DNA of 64,000 nt from assembly GCF_905220565.1 (NCBI RefSeq), contig NC_059421.1, positions 444,001 to 508,000 on the forward strand, given 5' to 3'. Source of the DNA: Melitaea cinxia. Lineage: Eukaryota > Arthropoda > Insecta > Lepidoptera > Nymphalidae. Position numbers and translations under genes: made by a program. Under the pieces are notes generated by a model. That model was not told where the DNA came from, searched no databases, and saw only the letters and a program-made list of their open reading frames with translations. Numbering within the stretch: position 1 is the first letter of the stretch; every line of letters begins with the position of its first letter. This document shows positions 34,305-45,657 of the stretch, one piece after another.

Positions 34305-34480
34305 ATACTAGCTGTGGCCCGCGATTTCACTCGCGTTATAATCGGAGGACCCGAATGTAGCTTTTCTCAGTAAATGGACTATCCAAATACATAAAATAAT
34401 TTAATTTCGAACCAGTAGTTCATGAGATTAACGCCGTTAAACAAAAAAACTATTTATTCTTAACATTTTTGAATATCATA
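34305..34480 (-). repeat. Helitron-like relic
   Basis: It opens with ctagctgtggcccgcgattt/cactcgcg, the reverse complement of the Lep1-type 3' hairpin end. The 5' end is replaced by a tRNA-like unit. Confidence 0.55.
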
Positions 34481-34557
34481 TCAAAAATTGAACGCTCCAG
34501 CGGGGTTCGAACCCGCGTCTCCGACTGACCGTGTCGGCGCTCTAGCCAATTAATTAT
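34478..34557 (-). repeat. tRNA-like unit, truncated
   Basis: The reverse complement reads gctagagcgccgacacggtc, agtcggagacgcgggttcga and accccgctggagcg. It is the 3' part of the cloverleaf seen complete at 50460-50530. It lacks the 5' acceptor strand, so it is not a gene. Confidence 0.7.
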
Positions 34558-34604
34558 TTATTCTTCTTTGGTACTAAGTGCCTTCGTCTTAGTATAAACT
34601 AAAT

Positions 34605-34805
34605 TTGACGCGTTGGCGTAACGGTCACAGCACTGACTTTTACGCTGGCGGTCGCGGGTTTTATCCCGGTACATGACGAACATTTGTATTGACCATATAA
34701 ATGTTTGTCGTGGTCTGGGCGTTTGTGCTCGTGTTTTGTGTTTCCGGACCCCAGACACAGGAGATAATCCTATTGGCGGGCGTTGAGTGTGAGGCGTTTA
34801 TTTAT
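34605..34805 (+). repeat. SINE-C copy, 3'-truncated
   Basis: ttggcgtaacggtcacagca, ggtcgcgggttttatcccgg (a mutated B box) and gtcgtggtctgggcgtttgt. Confidence 0.75.
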
Positions 34806-34854
34806 TTTAATTTTATGATTAGTAAGAGTTAAGTATAAGCCATAGCAGGAAATA

Positions 34855-35032
34855 CCCTGTTAATGTGAAATAAGGACGCTCCGAGAAGCCTGTGAACGCC
34901 CCAGGAGGCTTCTGAGCTTCTGGAAGGAGCTGGGCTGGCTGAACTAGTCGGCCCACTTTTCACGCATAATGGACCACTTTTGCGTCTAAATGCGGAAAAC
35001 CGAGCCCACTACAATACAATACAATACAATAC
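34855..35032 (+). repeat. LINE-like 3' fragment with (AATAC)n tail
   Basis: A GC-richer segment (ggaggcttctgagcttctgg, gcggaaaaccgagcccacta) ends in (AATAC)n at about 35008-35030. A pentanucleotide tail suggests a LINE 3' end. I cannot name the family. Confidence 0.45.
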
Positions 35033-35262
35033 CCTGTTAATGTCTGAAGCAGCCAGACTGACGAAATACCTCAAAGTTACAAAAGATACCATCTAAATAA
35101 TAATGCTCTCCAGCAGTTCAGAATCACAATGTTGTGTACCTGTTATGAGAAAAGTAGTCAAAGCTACGGGGATGGGGTCAGCAACACGTTTGCAATACTG
35201 CTGGTATTGCAGGCGTTTATAAGCTACGGTAATCGCTTACCATCAGGTGAGCCGTACGCATA
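35033..35262 (+). repeat. SINE-A, 3'-truncated
   Basis: It ends at ggtgagccgtacgc, 62 bases before S28 exon 35325, so this intron end is partly repeat-derived. Confidence 0.7.
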
Positions 35263-35324
35263 TTTTATTTTCGAACCCCAAAGTAGTATTATCAAATTAC
35301 ATTAAATACATAAATTATTTCCAG

Positions 35325-35503
35325 CGTTATTACTATAACAATCAGTTCGCCACATCCGACCACGTCGTCATCTTCGTGGGAGGGGAGTGGTCGATCTCCC
35401 AGGGGTGGGTCACAGCTGGGCTGGCCTTCGAACTAGCCAGGTCGATCGGCGCCGGACTGTTCTACACTGAACACAGATACTACGGGCAGACGCGGCCAAC
35501 CAG
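35325..35503 (+). CDS. S28-family serine peptidase, exon 2
   Basis: Encodes RYYYNNQFATSDHVVIFVGG and then EWSISQGWVTAGLAFELARS, ending in TEHRYYGQTRPT. This is the classic start of the S28 alpha/beta-hydrolase fold: an RY-x(3)-N strand, the I-x-x-GGE turn, and the HRYYG-x-(S/T)-x-PT motif that precedes the first cap-side helix. It begins in phase 0 after the acceptor ttatttccag and ends with AG before GTAAAT, so the next residue is a split AGT serine. The peptidase is expected to be secreted or lysosomal. The frame joins the previous exon as ..TFPM-RYYYNNQF without a gap. Confidence 0.9.
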
Positions 35504-35805
35504 GTAAATATTACCACAATATTACTCATAAAACACCGGCGGTTTGCAGGTTCGATTCCCGCCCGGTGTGGATTTTCGTATCTGTACCGATATTTGTTTC
35601 CGGTTTAGATGTATGCCCTAGTGCTCCTTACCGGGCCTCAGTAAACACAAAAAACTGGCGGTCCTGGTTGTTATCATGTACACCTGATAGCGATCGTCAA
35701 TTAGTAGGGAATGTATCCAGAAATCCGTAGTGGAACAGCGTGGGAGATCCTTCTCCTACATGAAGAAAGGAGCCTAAGAATGGGACGTTACAGACTGAAT
35801 CGTAT
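35504..35805 (+). repeat. SINE-C copy in S28 intron 2
   Basis: The B box ggttcgattcccgcccgg lies near 35550. It is followed by gtacacctgatagcgatcgt and the 3' end gacgttacagactgaatcgt. Confidence 0.65.
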
Positions 35806-35949
35806 CGTAAAATCAAAAACGACAAAAACACTACAAATATTAAACTATCCCGAATATGTTTAGCCAAGGCCATACCTACGTTTACTTATTGAAACACTTG
35901 ACACTCAATTTAGATTCTAATACGATACGATCTAGAAATAAATTACACA

Positions 35950-36045
35950 AACTCATCGCCCAGACCACGACAAATATCTGTATGGCCTACACAAATATTA
36001 GTCATGAACAACAGATCGATAGGCCCGACATTGATGCGCCAACAT
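35950..36045 (-). repeat. SINE-C fragment
   Basis: The reverse complement of gcccagaccacgacaaatat / ctgtatggcc matches the SINE-C middle. Confidence 0.55.
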
Positions 36046-37427
36046 AATTTACGCTTGTTAAAAGTAATCATTCGAATTCTATAAATTAATCATTTTCATA
36101 AATTTGCGTGTAAAGTTGCACGAAAGTTAACAAGTAATAACTTTGTTTACCACGAAATGATTTTTAGATTGATACAAGAAATACGGCATCAAGGAGATCC
36201 TGGTGAATCTTACTCCAGGAAACAAACACCTTTGTTGAAAACTAAACCGTTCAGATGCATACGTCATTATGTTTAATGACACAGTATTATTCATCGTTAG
36301 TGGTGACCATCCCTAACAGCAAACCTTTAGCAAGTAAGCCAGCAGATTCCAAAATAATCTCATTCCCTTCCAAAAACTTCCTCTTCACAACAGACATTAT
36401 CTACGCGATCGCAAATACTTGCAAATTGTTAATAGGTCAATATTAGCTTTAATAGCCATATAAAGCAGTGACTTAAGAGGGAAATTGTCAAATTATAAAT
36501 TGTTAAACAGTTCAAACGCTGCGACTTTAAAATTGAATCTTTCAAGGTTTACCGGCGATTATCCAATTGCCGCTTACGGCGTCTTGTTTCTACTTCATCG
36601 CGATTAGATTGAGATTTTCAGGGTTATGTATCCAAAAGGGATAAAAATATCTGTCTTCCAATCTTTGGAACCAGTAAAACTTCTGAATTTTTCATCGAAC
36701 TATGCAAAATTTTTAGTCTTCCATTATTTGGTTTCAAATTTGTAAAACACAAACTCACGACTATAAGAACCGTTGGAACCATTTGGGTTTAGAACCTTGG
36801 ATGTATCGTAGAGAAAATAATATTTTAATCTAGCCTTTAGACGCCTAAGCGCGTTGCTATCCATATCCCCGAAACTCCTCTGGATACCTTACTCACCAAA
36901 GTAAAAGAACAATATTTCAAAATAATATTATTTTGATGTTTTCCTATATTCAATACTCGAACAAAAAAATTCTTGGTGATCTTAGCTTGATCTAGATGAA
37001 TCTTTAAGAGCACGGAAGAAACTTGGTACTTTTGCTTATAAAGAAACTGCTGTGAACTTCTATATGTTTGAGTATTTGAACAAACACTTTCCTGATGTGT
37101 CTTTACCTCAATGAATCATTTAAAACCCTCGATAACTCAGTACTTATTCACTTCTAAAACTCTTTGTTCTTAAGTATCATTACAATGATCAAATATGTCC
37201 CTGAGTCAACATTACTCCCATAATCACTGGTATTCCCAGCGCTCAGATATCAGAACATGCAGCAGACGACTCGTAACGCGTTTACACATAGATTTTACGA
37301 ATAACCGTCTGTTACACCAATCTGTAACTATATTCTGATTAAACTTTAATAATTTTTACTATTAGGGAAAGTAAAGTAAGAAAGAAGAAACAATTCCGAA
37401 TTCCGACATTCCGAATAACTTTGACTA
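36046..37427. other. S28 intron 2, no gene seen; a faint SINE-A relic
   Basis: A weak minus-strand SINE-A match lies at about 36838-36945 (gcgcgttgctatccatatcc, ctccggataccttactc-like). No other structure is recognised. Confidence 0.4.
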
Positions 37428-37749
37428 TCTATACAAATAAATAAAATTGGAGTGTCTGTTTGTGAAAAGAACCGATTTTGACTAAATGCATGTGGATTTA
37501 TACACGGTCCATATGCTAAAATAACATTTTTACAATTTTTGTCTGTTCCTCTGTCTATCTGTTTGTTCCGGCTAATCTCTGAAACGGCTGGGCCGATTTT
37601 CATGGGACTTTCATTGGCAGATAGCAGATGTAACAAGGAGTAACTTAGGCTACTTTTATTTTAGAAATTTATTTATCTTGTAACTCTGAGAACTGAAAAA
37701 TAACTCTTTTGTAAATTCCACGCGGATGAAGTCGCGGGCACAGCTAGTA
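37428..37749 (+). mobile_element. Lep1-type non-autonomous Helitron, full-length
   Basis: Starts TCTATAC after A, and ends gaagtcgcgggcacagCTAG before T. There is no target duplication, as expected for Helitrons inserted between A and T. The internal ctaatctctgaaacggctgg block is shared with 10540-10798. Confidence 0.8.
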
Positions 37750-37784
37750 GGTAATAAAATACTTTTAATATACTAAAACCAAAC

Positions 37785-37862
37785 ATAACTTTAATTTGTA
37801 AAATGACCACTGCAAAGAACCTTTAAAGCCTACTTGAATAAAATAAATTTTGATTTTGAATA
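37785..37862 (+). repeat. LINE 3'-tail relic
   Basis: The block aagcctacttgaataaaata followed by (TTTGAT)-like units recurs at 12725-12800, 39530-39600 and 58246-58310. It looks like a common LINE 3' end. Confidence 0.45.
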
Positions 37863-39196
37863 ATTTCCCGCTCGACAAAAGCATTCTATTCGCAAAACTA
37901 TTCAACCATTTTCCGATCAAATACTCAATTCATTTAGTCTGACTGTATTGTGTGGTACCACGTCATCGTGTTGTAGCGCTCGGATGTCCGCCCACGTGTC
38001 TGATGGGTCCACAATCACACGCAATGATGGTCCAAGGTCTTTAGTTAATAGATCTCTGTATATCTGTAGTATCGTCGTATTTTGTCACATATTCAGTAAA
38101 ATTTAGTATTTCAACTGGTTTAAAAAAAGGGAGCAATGTCTCAATTTGCACTGGGTGGGCCGATTTTGACGACACTTAAGCATGAGGTAGTGCTTGTCAT
38201 GTGGTCTCATTTAACTTTGATTGAGATTTGATTTATACTTTTGAGTTACCTCTAATAATGCGTATAATTATACTTGACTACATTTTTTCGTTTGCAAGCA
38301 AAAAAACACTAATACTTTTAGCAAATAATTTCCAAATGAAAATATTTTTTGAAAAAACTTTTTTCATAACAGTTTTTTGTCCATTTTCTAGCCTACGTCA
38401 TGAATCTACAAAATTGTACATTATTTATAGAACGGACACAAAACCTTCTTCTTAAAGTCGGTTAAAATGACATAAGATATTCCTTATAATCTATTCTAAG
38501 TGAAAAAGAGGCTGTATTACCACGATTTAAAAAAAAAACATTACCTTAACGAAAGAGGACATCTAAATTATGTTAATTAACATGAAACCAATATAGAAGC
38601 TAACGTCCGTAAAAACATTTGCTGTTTACTTCATCACGATATTTATTGAATATCTATTGCCAAATTGCATCATTGTTTTTAAAATCTACTAAAATGATGA
38701 CTCGTTTAAAGACTGATTTAAATAAATATATAAAGATAAAGCCTATAAGACCTATTTTTTTTTACTTTACAATAGTATACTTATATTTCAAAACTTCAGA
38801 ATTAAATATTTACAGATAGTTATGGTATAAATAATTTCCGCACGGAATGGTACTAAGAATGCTGGCAGCATTTCCCGGACAAAAATGTATCAGCTCTCTT
38901 GTCACCAGGAGGCAATTAGCAAAGTGTTCTTCATTTAATATTCTAAATTCGCTTTGAATAACTATTTCCGTAAACATAAGCTTAACAAAAAGTCAAAATT
39001 AACTAAGTTAAATAATTTTTGAAAAAACTCAGTTAAAGTTATACCTCATAAATTTTATGTTATAAGATATTTATTTATTATATTACTATACGGTCCAAGA
39101 CTATATTAAATGATAAATATGGGGCTTAAGATGGGATGGCTTAGCGGCATTGTATTTCATACAAGACTTGACTAAATTCACAATAAATGACAGTTT
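37863..39196. other. S28 intron 2, no gene seen; diverged family F
   Basis: 38110-38470 carries weak family F blocks (accttcttcttaaagtcggttaaaa at the end). The rest is AT-rich. Confidence 0.4.
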
Positions 39197-39199
39197 TTG

Positions 39200-39390
39200 A
39201 AGAAAAACTTCTTTGTGCACGCTTGACTTGGGTACTAAACTGGTGAATGCGTGACGAGCGTTACGAAAAGTGTAATCGGGTGAGGCGAACGGAAGTTGAG
39301 AGGGAGATATAAGTTTGTGAAGATATAAAGAGAGAGAACGTCTCGTAAGTTTTACTTCAGTCGTGTGGTCTAAAGCAATTTCGTTTTTTT
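39200..39390 (+). repeat. Family E (MITE-like) copy
   Basis: gaagaaaaacttctttgtgc at the left, gtgaggcgaacggaagttga in the middle and cgtaagttttacttcagtcg at the right. The two ends face each other as short inverted repeats. Confidence 0.65.
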
Positions 39391-39866
39391 AGTTTTTTTT
39401 TTTTTTTAATAACTGCGGAGTGTCTTTCCAATTCTTCTCTGCAGAATTCACATTCCAAATCGATGGTAGCTTCACTTTGACAGGCACTAATTTATTGCAA
39501 AAAGAAAATGAAAATAATTAAATTCATCAAAAAAATTGTAAAACAGTTTAGACGTACTTTTAAAATCTACTTGAATAAATTATTTTTAAACAAATTTATT
39601 AACACTTGTTTCTCGCCTAGAACTGTTAGCTTAACTCCCACAAGACGAATATTAAAACTAAGAATATCTTCCGACGTCCCGAGAGTAATCCATCTCAGAT
39701 ACATTGAAGCCTCCCAGCGGAAGAATTCAGGAAGTGATCGAGGTCACTGTTCTATATGTAAATAACATTTAACGGGATTATTTTATATCGATACTAATAT
39801 TATAGACGATATTGATCTAATATTTATTTTACTACCAAACCTTAATCGCTTAAATATTACGTAATG

Positions 39867-40206
39867 CTTCAGCCTGTAATATCCCACTACTGGGCATAGG
39901 CCTTTTCCCCCATGTTGGAAAAGGATCAGAGCTTAATCCACCACGCTGCTCCAATGCGGGTTGGCGGATATATTCCCTACTATGAGTAACAATCGCTATC
40001 AGGTGTACATGATAACAACCGGGACCAACGGCTTAACGTGCTCCTCGAGACACGGTGGGGAGACCCACAAGGACTACACAAACACCCAGACCACGGCAAA
40101 CACCTGTATGGCCAATAAAAATATTTGTCATTTGCGGGATCGCACCCGCAACCGCCAGCGCAACAGGTACAATCCATGGCTGTGACCGTTGCGCCAACGG
40201 AGCGTT
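39867..40206 (-). repeat. SINE-C, longest copy
   Basis: Read on the minus strand it runs from cgttggcgcaacggtcacag through a B-box-like gcgggtgcgatcccg to the 3' end gcctatgcccagtagtggga/tattacaggctga. It defines the family's full extent. The overlapping ORFs are incidental. Confidence 0.8.
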
Positions 40207-40724
40207 GTAATATTACATATTACAATATATATTTGAGGCAAGATATCACATTCACACCGAAAATTTTAATTTTATTCCCTAAAATAAACAAACATATTTC
40301 ATACACTTTCTATAACAAAATAAAATCACAAACGGTGTGACACAAGGTAACAATGCTCTAGAGTACAGAGGCATTAATTAGTCTCTGACGCCGCACCTAA
40401 CATCCATAGTTTCATTTCGAACTCGAACGGAATTCTCATTAGCATTTATTGCGCTGGAGATAAAAATTATACTGTCAAAGTTAAAGACATCATTGCAAGA
40501 GAAAGAAGAAAAACTACTAGAATTGGGAGTAGTTGAACTACTTCTAGATGTCTTGAAGTAATTTAGTTTTGTAGAATTCATCAGCTAAAAGCTGATACTA
40601 CTTAATCTAGGTTGGTTTTAAACGAAAGAGATAAATGCCAGTTCTTTTTTTTATCAATACAATATTATTTAAACAAATATTTGTATTTATATGTGTATTA
40701 TTTCCATGTATATTTCATGATTCA
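40207..40724. other. S28 intron 2, no gene seen
   Basis: Includes a Ser-rich 67-codon minus-strand ORF (40378-40581) with no recognisable domain and no splice context. Confidence 0.4.
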
Positions 40725-40936
40725 TCATCACCATCATCACTTCAGCCTATTGCAGTCCACTGCTGGACATAGGCCTCCACAAGTTCGCGCCTAAAATGCG
40801 TGTTGTGTGTCGCCCATAGTCACCACGCTCGGCAGGCGGGTTGGTGACCGTAGGGATAACAAGGTTCCACTACCACCTTGGAACTTAAGAAGCCGACTGA
40901 TAGCGGGATAACCATCTAACAGCTGGCTTTGAAATG
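40725..40936 (-). mobile_element. SINE-B with inverted 5' part
   Basis: 40725-40850 is minus-strand SINE-B from its (TCA)n tail to gggttggtgaccg. From 40851 the orientation flips: gggataacaaggttccacta / ccaccttggaacttaagaag reads as plus-strand SINE-B up to gctggctttgaaat. A 5' inversion of this kind is typical of twin priming. Confidence 0.8.
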
Positions 40937-40939
40937 TAT

Positions 40940-41060
40940 ATTTATGAAAAAAAAATATTTAGCTATAACGGTTATCTGTTACTTATAACGCAAGAATTAA
41001 GTTGCTTGCCGTAGGAACAGACGACCGTGTGTGTATGTTATAAGATATTTATTTATTACT
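40940..41060 (+). repeat. SINE-T, 5'-truncated
   Basis: atatttagctataacggtta, cgcaagaattaagttgcttg and aacagacgaccgtgtgtgta. Confidence 0.75.
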
Positions 41061-41399
41061 AGCTGCCCGGACAGACTTCGTTCTGTTAAATATTAATAGT
41101 AATTTTTTTTTTGTATTAAAGCCTTCAGTGGGCCGCCTTAAGGAACATACAATAAAATAAATTAGCCGAATTGGTCGAGCCATTCTTGAGTTATGCGCTT
41201 GGCAACATTCATTTTTATTTATATAGGTTTATTTAAAATTATTTAAAGAATATTATTAAAAAAAAATTACTACATAAATATTAACGACATACAAATCAAT
41301 CATTATACATTTACAATTATACTAAAATTTATTTTTTTAATTATTTGTTAGATCATCAGACCTTGAAAGCGAAATGATAATAATACTAAACAATAACAG

Positions 41400-41765
41400 A
41401 AACCGCCTTCAATTCCATCGACATGTTATTACAACGTAAACTAAAATAGGAACACCCAGTCAAAATTCTGAGGTAACATACATACCAAAAGTTGTCCTGT
41501 GGTGAGTAAGGCGGCCAGAGCTCCTGCGGAGTAACAGGGGTAAGGTCGGCAACGCACTTGCGATGCTTTTGTTGTAGCAGGCGGCTATAGGCTACGGTAA
41601 CTGCTTACTGAAAATAAATCGTTTTGAAACTGGTGTTAGTAGGTAGTTATGAGTTATTCTGTAAATAAGAATTATCGAAACCGATCCACCTCAATCAAGA
41701 GTTCTGAGGTAACGTACATTAAAAAAAATACAGTTGAATTTAGAACCTTCTCCTTTTTTTCAACT
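41400..41765 (+). repeat. Family F fragments around a SINE-A fragment
   Basis: SINE-A 3' half at 41495-41612 (gtgagtaaggcggccagagc, gatgcttttgttgtagcagg) sits between family F pieces (41400-41480 and 41640-41765). Confidence 0.5.
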
Positions 41766-42689
41766 AAGTATACACAGATAATTCACAACTCATGTAGTCC
41801 ACAAATTCGCGTTTTGAATTACCATTTAACAAATTATATAACAAGTAAACTAAAACATCAAAATATAAAAACATGGGACACCAGATAGGAACGACTTTCC
41901 TTCGGATAGTATAGAAGCAACACAATTTGAAAAAAAAATGTTGTATTCTATATATATTTTCTAGTTCTTGAATTTTTTAATTTAAAAAAAACATATAGCT
42001 TTATTAACTTTTGTCGACAGTATAAAATTACATAAGTAATTTAAAAAAAGTTTACTAGTACTATTTTAGTTTTACAAACGTCATATTATACAGTCGTGTG
42101 ACTGATATTACGTCACTTCCGTTATATATTTTTTCTCACGGTTTTAGTATCACATTTTTTTCAGTTTGCTCGCCCAGCCAAATGTCAAGCCTGCCGTAAG
42201 GAACTTCGTTCCAAAAAAATAAACGGGAATTATATCTTCGACCCTACACTGCGTCAGAACCACTACCTATAATAGTCATTACTTCTTACACCCAAAACTT
42301 ACCCGAATACATAATAAAGCCGACATCAATATCGACAAAAACAAACTCTAATCCCAATTCATAAACCAGTCCCATAGTCCAGTTCATAACGAAATCATAC
42401 ACACAAATCCAGGCACACTAACCAGACCCATAAACAATGGCACATAGGTGCCAATAACTTGCCATTACTCTATGTCTCATCATTAACCGTAATGGCCGCA
42501 GTAATGGCGGCGCTGGACCGACGCCAGTGTGACGTCACAACACCCTATTCGGAAATACGGTGGCTTGCCAACTTTGCATCGAGTTTTATTTAATGTTTCT
42601 ATATAGTTAAATGTGATTTTTTTTATAATTTAGCTAACTGATAGGGTTCGTAAAGTAGTAAAACCGTTAAGATTAGAGTTTTTTTTTTA
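41766..42689. other. S28 intron 2, unrecognised, partly GC-richer
   Basis: 42420-42560 is richer in GC than its surroundings and includes a CRE-type palindrome TGACGTCA at 42530-42537. No exon is visible. Confidence 0.4.
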
Positions 42690-42975
42690 ACTGACCTCAA
42701 AAAAAGAGTGGAGAAGAAGGTTCAAGGTCAAATTGACTGGTTTATTTTTGTTCCATATAGTTTTTACCGGGTCTACGATTATGATCATTTCTTTTGTACT
42801 CAAAAGCTGATGCTTGTCATGTAGTTCCGTTTAAATTGAGCGAGATCTAACAAGTGGTTTTTAATGACGAACATAACAAGTACTGGCTGGGCTTAGAATA
42901 TAAAAAAAATCATTGTACAAAAAAAGATACAGTCGAATTGTGAACCTCCGCCTTCTTTAAAAGTTGGTTGAAAAA
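42690..42975 (-). repeat. Family F, diverged
   Basis: ttttaactgacctcaaaaaa at the left and ttaaaagttggttgaaaaat at the right; the central ctcaaaagctgatgcttgtc is shared. Confidence 0.5.
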
Positions 42976-43211
42976 TCATACAATAAACACTTTTGGGTAT
43001 GTAACTTTTTTAAAGTTCCTATATGTATACCACACTACACACAAAAACCCTCATAGATAACAATGCAGTAAACAAATCTATATCATTCCGCAAGTACTGA
43101 AACACAAATGACAAGGGAATCGTAAATTGTTCAACTCTCGCTGCTACGATGGATACATTGCAGAGTACGTGAACAATGTATATTTAGTACCGATGTACTC
43201 AGTTTAAAGTT

Positions 43212-43640
43212 ATAAAGCTATACTAATATTATAAAGCTGAGGAGTTTGTTTGTTTGAATAATCTGACCTCGGGTTCTGCTAGCTCGAATGGAAAAGCGGT
43301 TTATTTTTGGATGGTCCATTTACCAAGAAAGGCTATACAATTCGCATGATTTATTTTTGTGTTACCCACACATTAGGAAATTCTAAACAATTTTTAGTAT
43401 AATATCAAAAATCGCTTCGACCGAATATAAAATCATCATATCAAAAATTTCTATCTAGCGGTTACATCGTTCCATAGCTTAATTGGCTAGAGCGCTGACA
43501 CGGTCAGTCGGAGATGCAGGTTGGATCCCCGCTGGAACGGTCGATTTTTGATATGATATTAAAAATTGTTAAGGCTATACAATGTTTTAGTATGCTTTTT
43601 TTCTCAAATTTACGCGAATGAAACCGCGGGGCACATCTAG
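43212..43640 (+). mobile_element. Lep1-type Helitron carrying a tRNA-like unit
   Basis: Starts ctatactaatattataaagc/tgaggagtttgtttgtttg and ends accgcggggcacatctag. The tRNA-like unit lies at about 43440-43565, flanked by atcatatcaaaaatt / ttttgatatgat inverted repeats. Confidence 0.7.
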
Positions 43641-43809
43641 TGACAAATAAATGACTGTCTCTGCAGAAAATAAGCAAGAAACTCCGCAGTTTCTCTTTAA
43701 AAAATTATCTTTTATTGATTCCAAAAAACTACATTAACAAAAGTCCATTCCACTCTAAATATTTAAAAATGTGCACAATTATATGTATATATATATAATT
43801 GTAATTTTT

Positions 43810-44300
43810 GCATTTATGAATACTTATGTACGCACGTAAAAAGTTATACTTTTTTTTTCTTTTCTTAAGAAAAATAATAATGTTAGAAATTAGAAAGCAA
43901 TTATGTGTATACTTCTGCATAAACAGTATTTATAAGGAAAAAAAAACCGTCGGCGTCGGACCACGTCCTAGTTTTACTAGCAGTCACGGGACTGTTGATC
44001 TGTAGTATAATAAGTAGAAAAATCGCCTGTGGTATTATAATGCATGCATGATAAACAAAGGCACGGGCATTTTGAGCCCGAGGATCAAAATTTATAAAAA
44101 AAAAAAGTTATACTTCATTGGCTAACTCATTTCACTTTGCTCAATTCTTCGTTGACTAGCTACTCGCAACTTCAGGGTGTCGGTTTTTTTGTGACTGTAT
44201 GCGCGCGCATCGTAAAAATTTACCCTCATCATTTATCCCTAACGAGCCAAAAGAAGTATAGTTCCAATAACATTTGAAATAATCGAGCGTTGAATCAGCG
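43810..44300. repeat. Family G repeat
   Basis: tacttatgtacgcacgtaaa, cttcgttgactagctactcg and gtttaccctcatcatttatc-type blocks match 13240-14000. The site of the SINE-B insertion in that copy is empty here. Confidence 0.55.
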
Positions 44301-44559
44301 ACCGATAGCTCAAAAAACTGTTACTTGAGATACTGCACCGAACCGTCGCCTTACCCTCAAATATCCACTATGCTGTGTTACTGTTGCGCTTAAAAGTTTA
44401 TTTATTAAGAAAGTTTATAGGCCATTTAATAACTCGATACGAGCTTGAAGCGAGTTATAAACCTTAATCTTCAGTGCAATGAATCTTTAGATGCGGCGTG
44501 CAGTTTTATGCTAGGATATTAATTTTATTTTATTTCTTTAAACTATACTTCAGAGCTGA

Positions 44560-44700
44560 ATTTTTTTTTATTTAAACACGCTAATCAGAGGAGCTACAGG
44601 TTCAAATTGAAAAATTATTTTTGTGTTGGATAGCGCCTTTAGCAAGGAAGGCTATTATTTTCTTTATATTAACGCTTGTGAAACCACGGGGTACAAAAAA
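44560..44700 (+). repeat. Lep1 Helitron relic
   Basis: acgctaatcagaggagctac and ttggatagcgcctttagcaa match the Lep1 interior. Confidence 0.5.
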
Positions 44701-44702
44701 GG

Positions 44703-44945
44703 TTCAGCCTGTAATATCCCACTACTATAGGCCTTTCCTCATGTAGGAGAAGGATCAGAACTTAATCCACCACGCTGCTCCAATGCGGGTTGGTGGATAT
44801 ATGAGTAACGATCGCTATCAGGTGTACATGATAACAACCGGGACCGATGACCTAACGTGCTCTCCGAGGCACGGTGGGTAGACTCACAAGGACTGCACAA
44901 ACACCCAGACCACGGCTCACATCTGCATGGCCAATACAAATTATA
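44703..44945 (-). repeat. SINE-C, 5'-truncated
   Basis: On the minus strand, from ccatgcagatgtgagccgtg to the 3' block ggcctatagtagtgggatat/tacaggctgaa. Confidence 0.75.
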
Positions 44946-45474
44946 CGATAAAGCGGTCTTATCGATTATAGCGATTTTTTTTATCAATCATTATATACAT
45001 AATTTAAAAATATAACAAAATTATTTTTTTGCCTACCCAGGTCGATGACGACTTGTATCGTTTGCGAGCGAACACAATTATTAAAAATATAACTAAAAAT
45101 TATTATTATTATCTATTCATGTCATCGAAATAGAAATGACAACAACACAAAAGTAACTAATTTAAATCGTATTTCTTTTTAGATGTAATCAAAACCTACA
45201 TTACAATTTGCATTCAATAATCTTTGAAACACTACATATTGTAGGAAGTAACATAAATTTTGTGACACATTACAATATCGGAGACCCCTGCGGTCATCCC
45301 GAACATTCCACGTGCATCGGATTTCCTAATCTGGAAGTTTAGTCACTTGGGTTCATAATCTCAATGACTCCAACTACAGGCGCAATAAGTCTGGGCGTGA
45401 ACTACAATTGCCAATAGGGTTGAAGTACGCGTATTCAAAAACATATTAAAATTAAACTCATTAGTTTATTATTT
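44946..45474. other. S28 intron 2, no gene seen
   Basis: AT-rich and featureless. Confidence 0.4.
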
Positions 45475-45657
45475 ATTACACTAAGTTTAAAACATAAGAA
45501 AATAAATAAATAAATAAATATAACGTACTCACACTGTCGTTTGTTCCTACGGTAAGCAACTTAAGCCTTGTGTTATGGGTAACAGCCGACTGTAAGCTTG
45601 AACCTGCAACCCACGCCGAAAGCAGGGCCACTATAAGCTCCGCAAACGGGCTAGTCA
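45475..45657 (-). repeat. SINE-T copy, internally deleted
   Basis: Read on the minus strand: ctagcccgtttgcggagctt ... ttaagttgcttaccgtagga and a TTTAT tail. Confidence 0.7.

Noticed and set aside
39508..39765. 85-codon Lys-rich plus-strand ORF
   Set aside because: Its 5' part overlaps a LINE 3'-tail relic and the rest has no recognisable domain or splice signals.
40378..40581. 67-codon Ser-rich minus-strand ORF
   Set aside because: Low-complexity composition, no homology recognised, and it lies in a repeat-rich intron.
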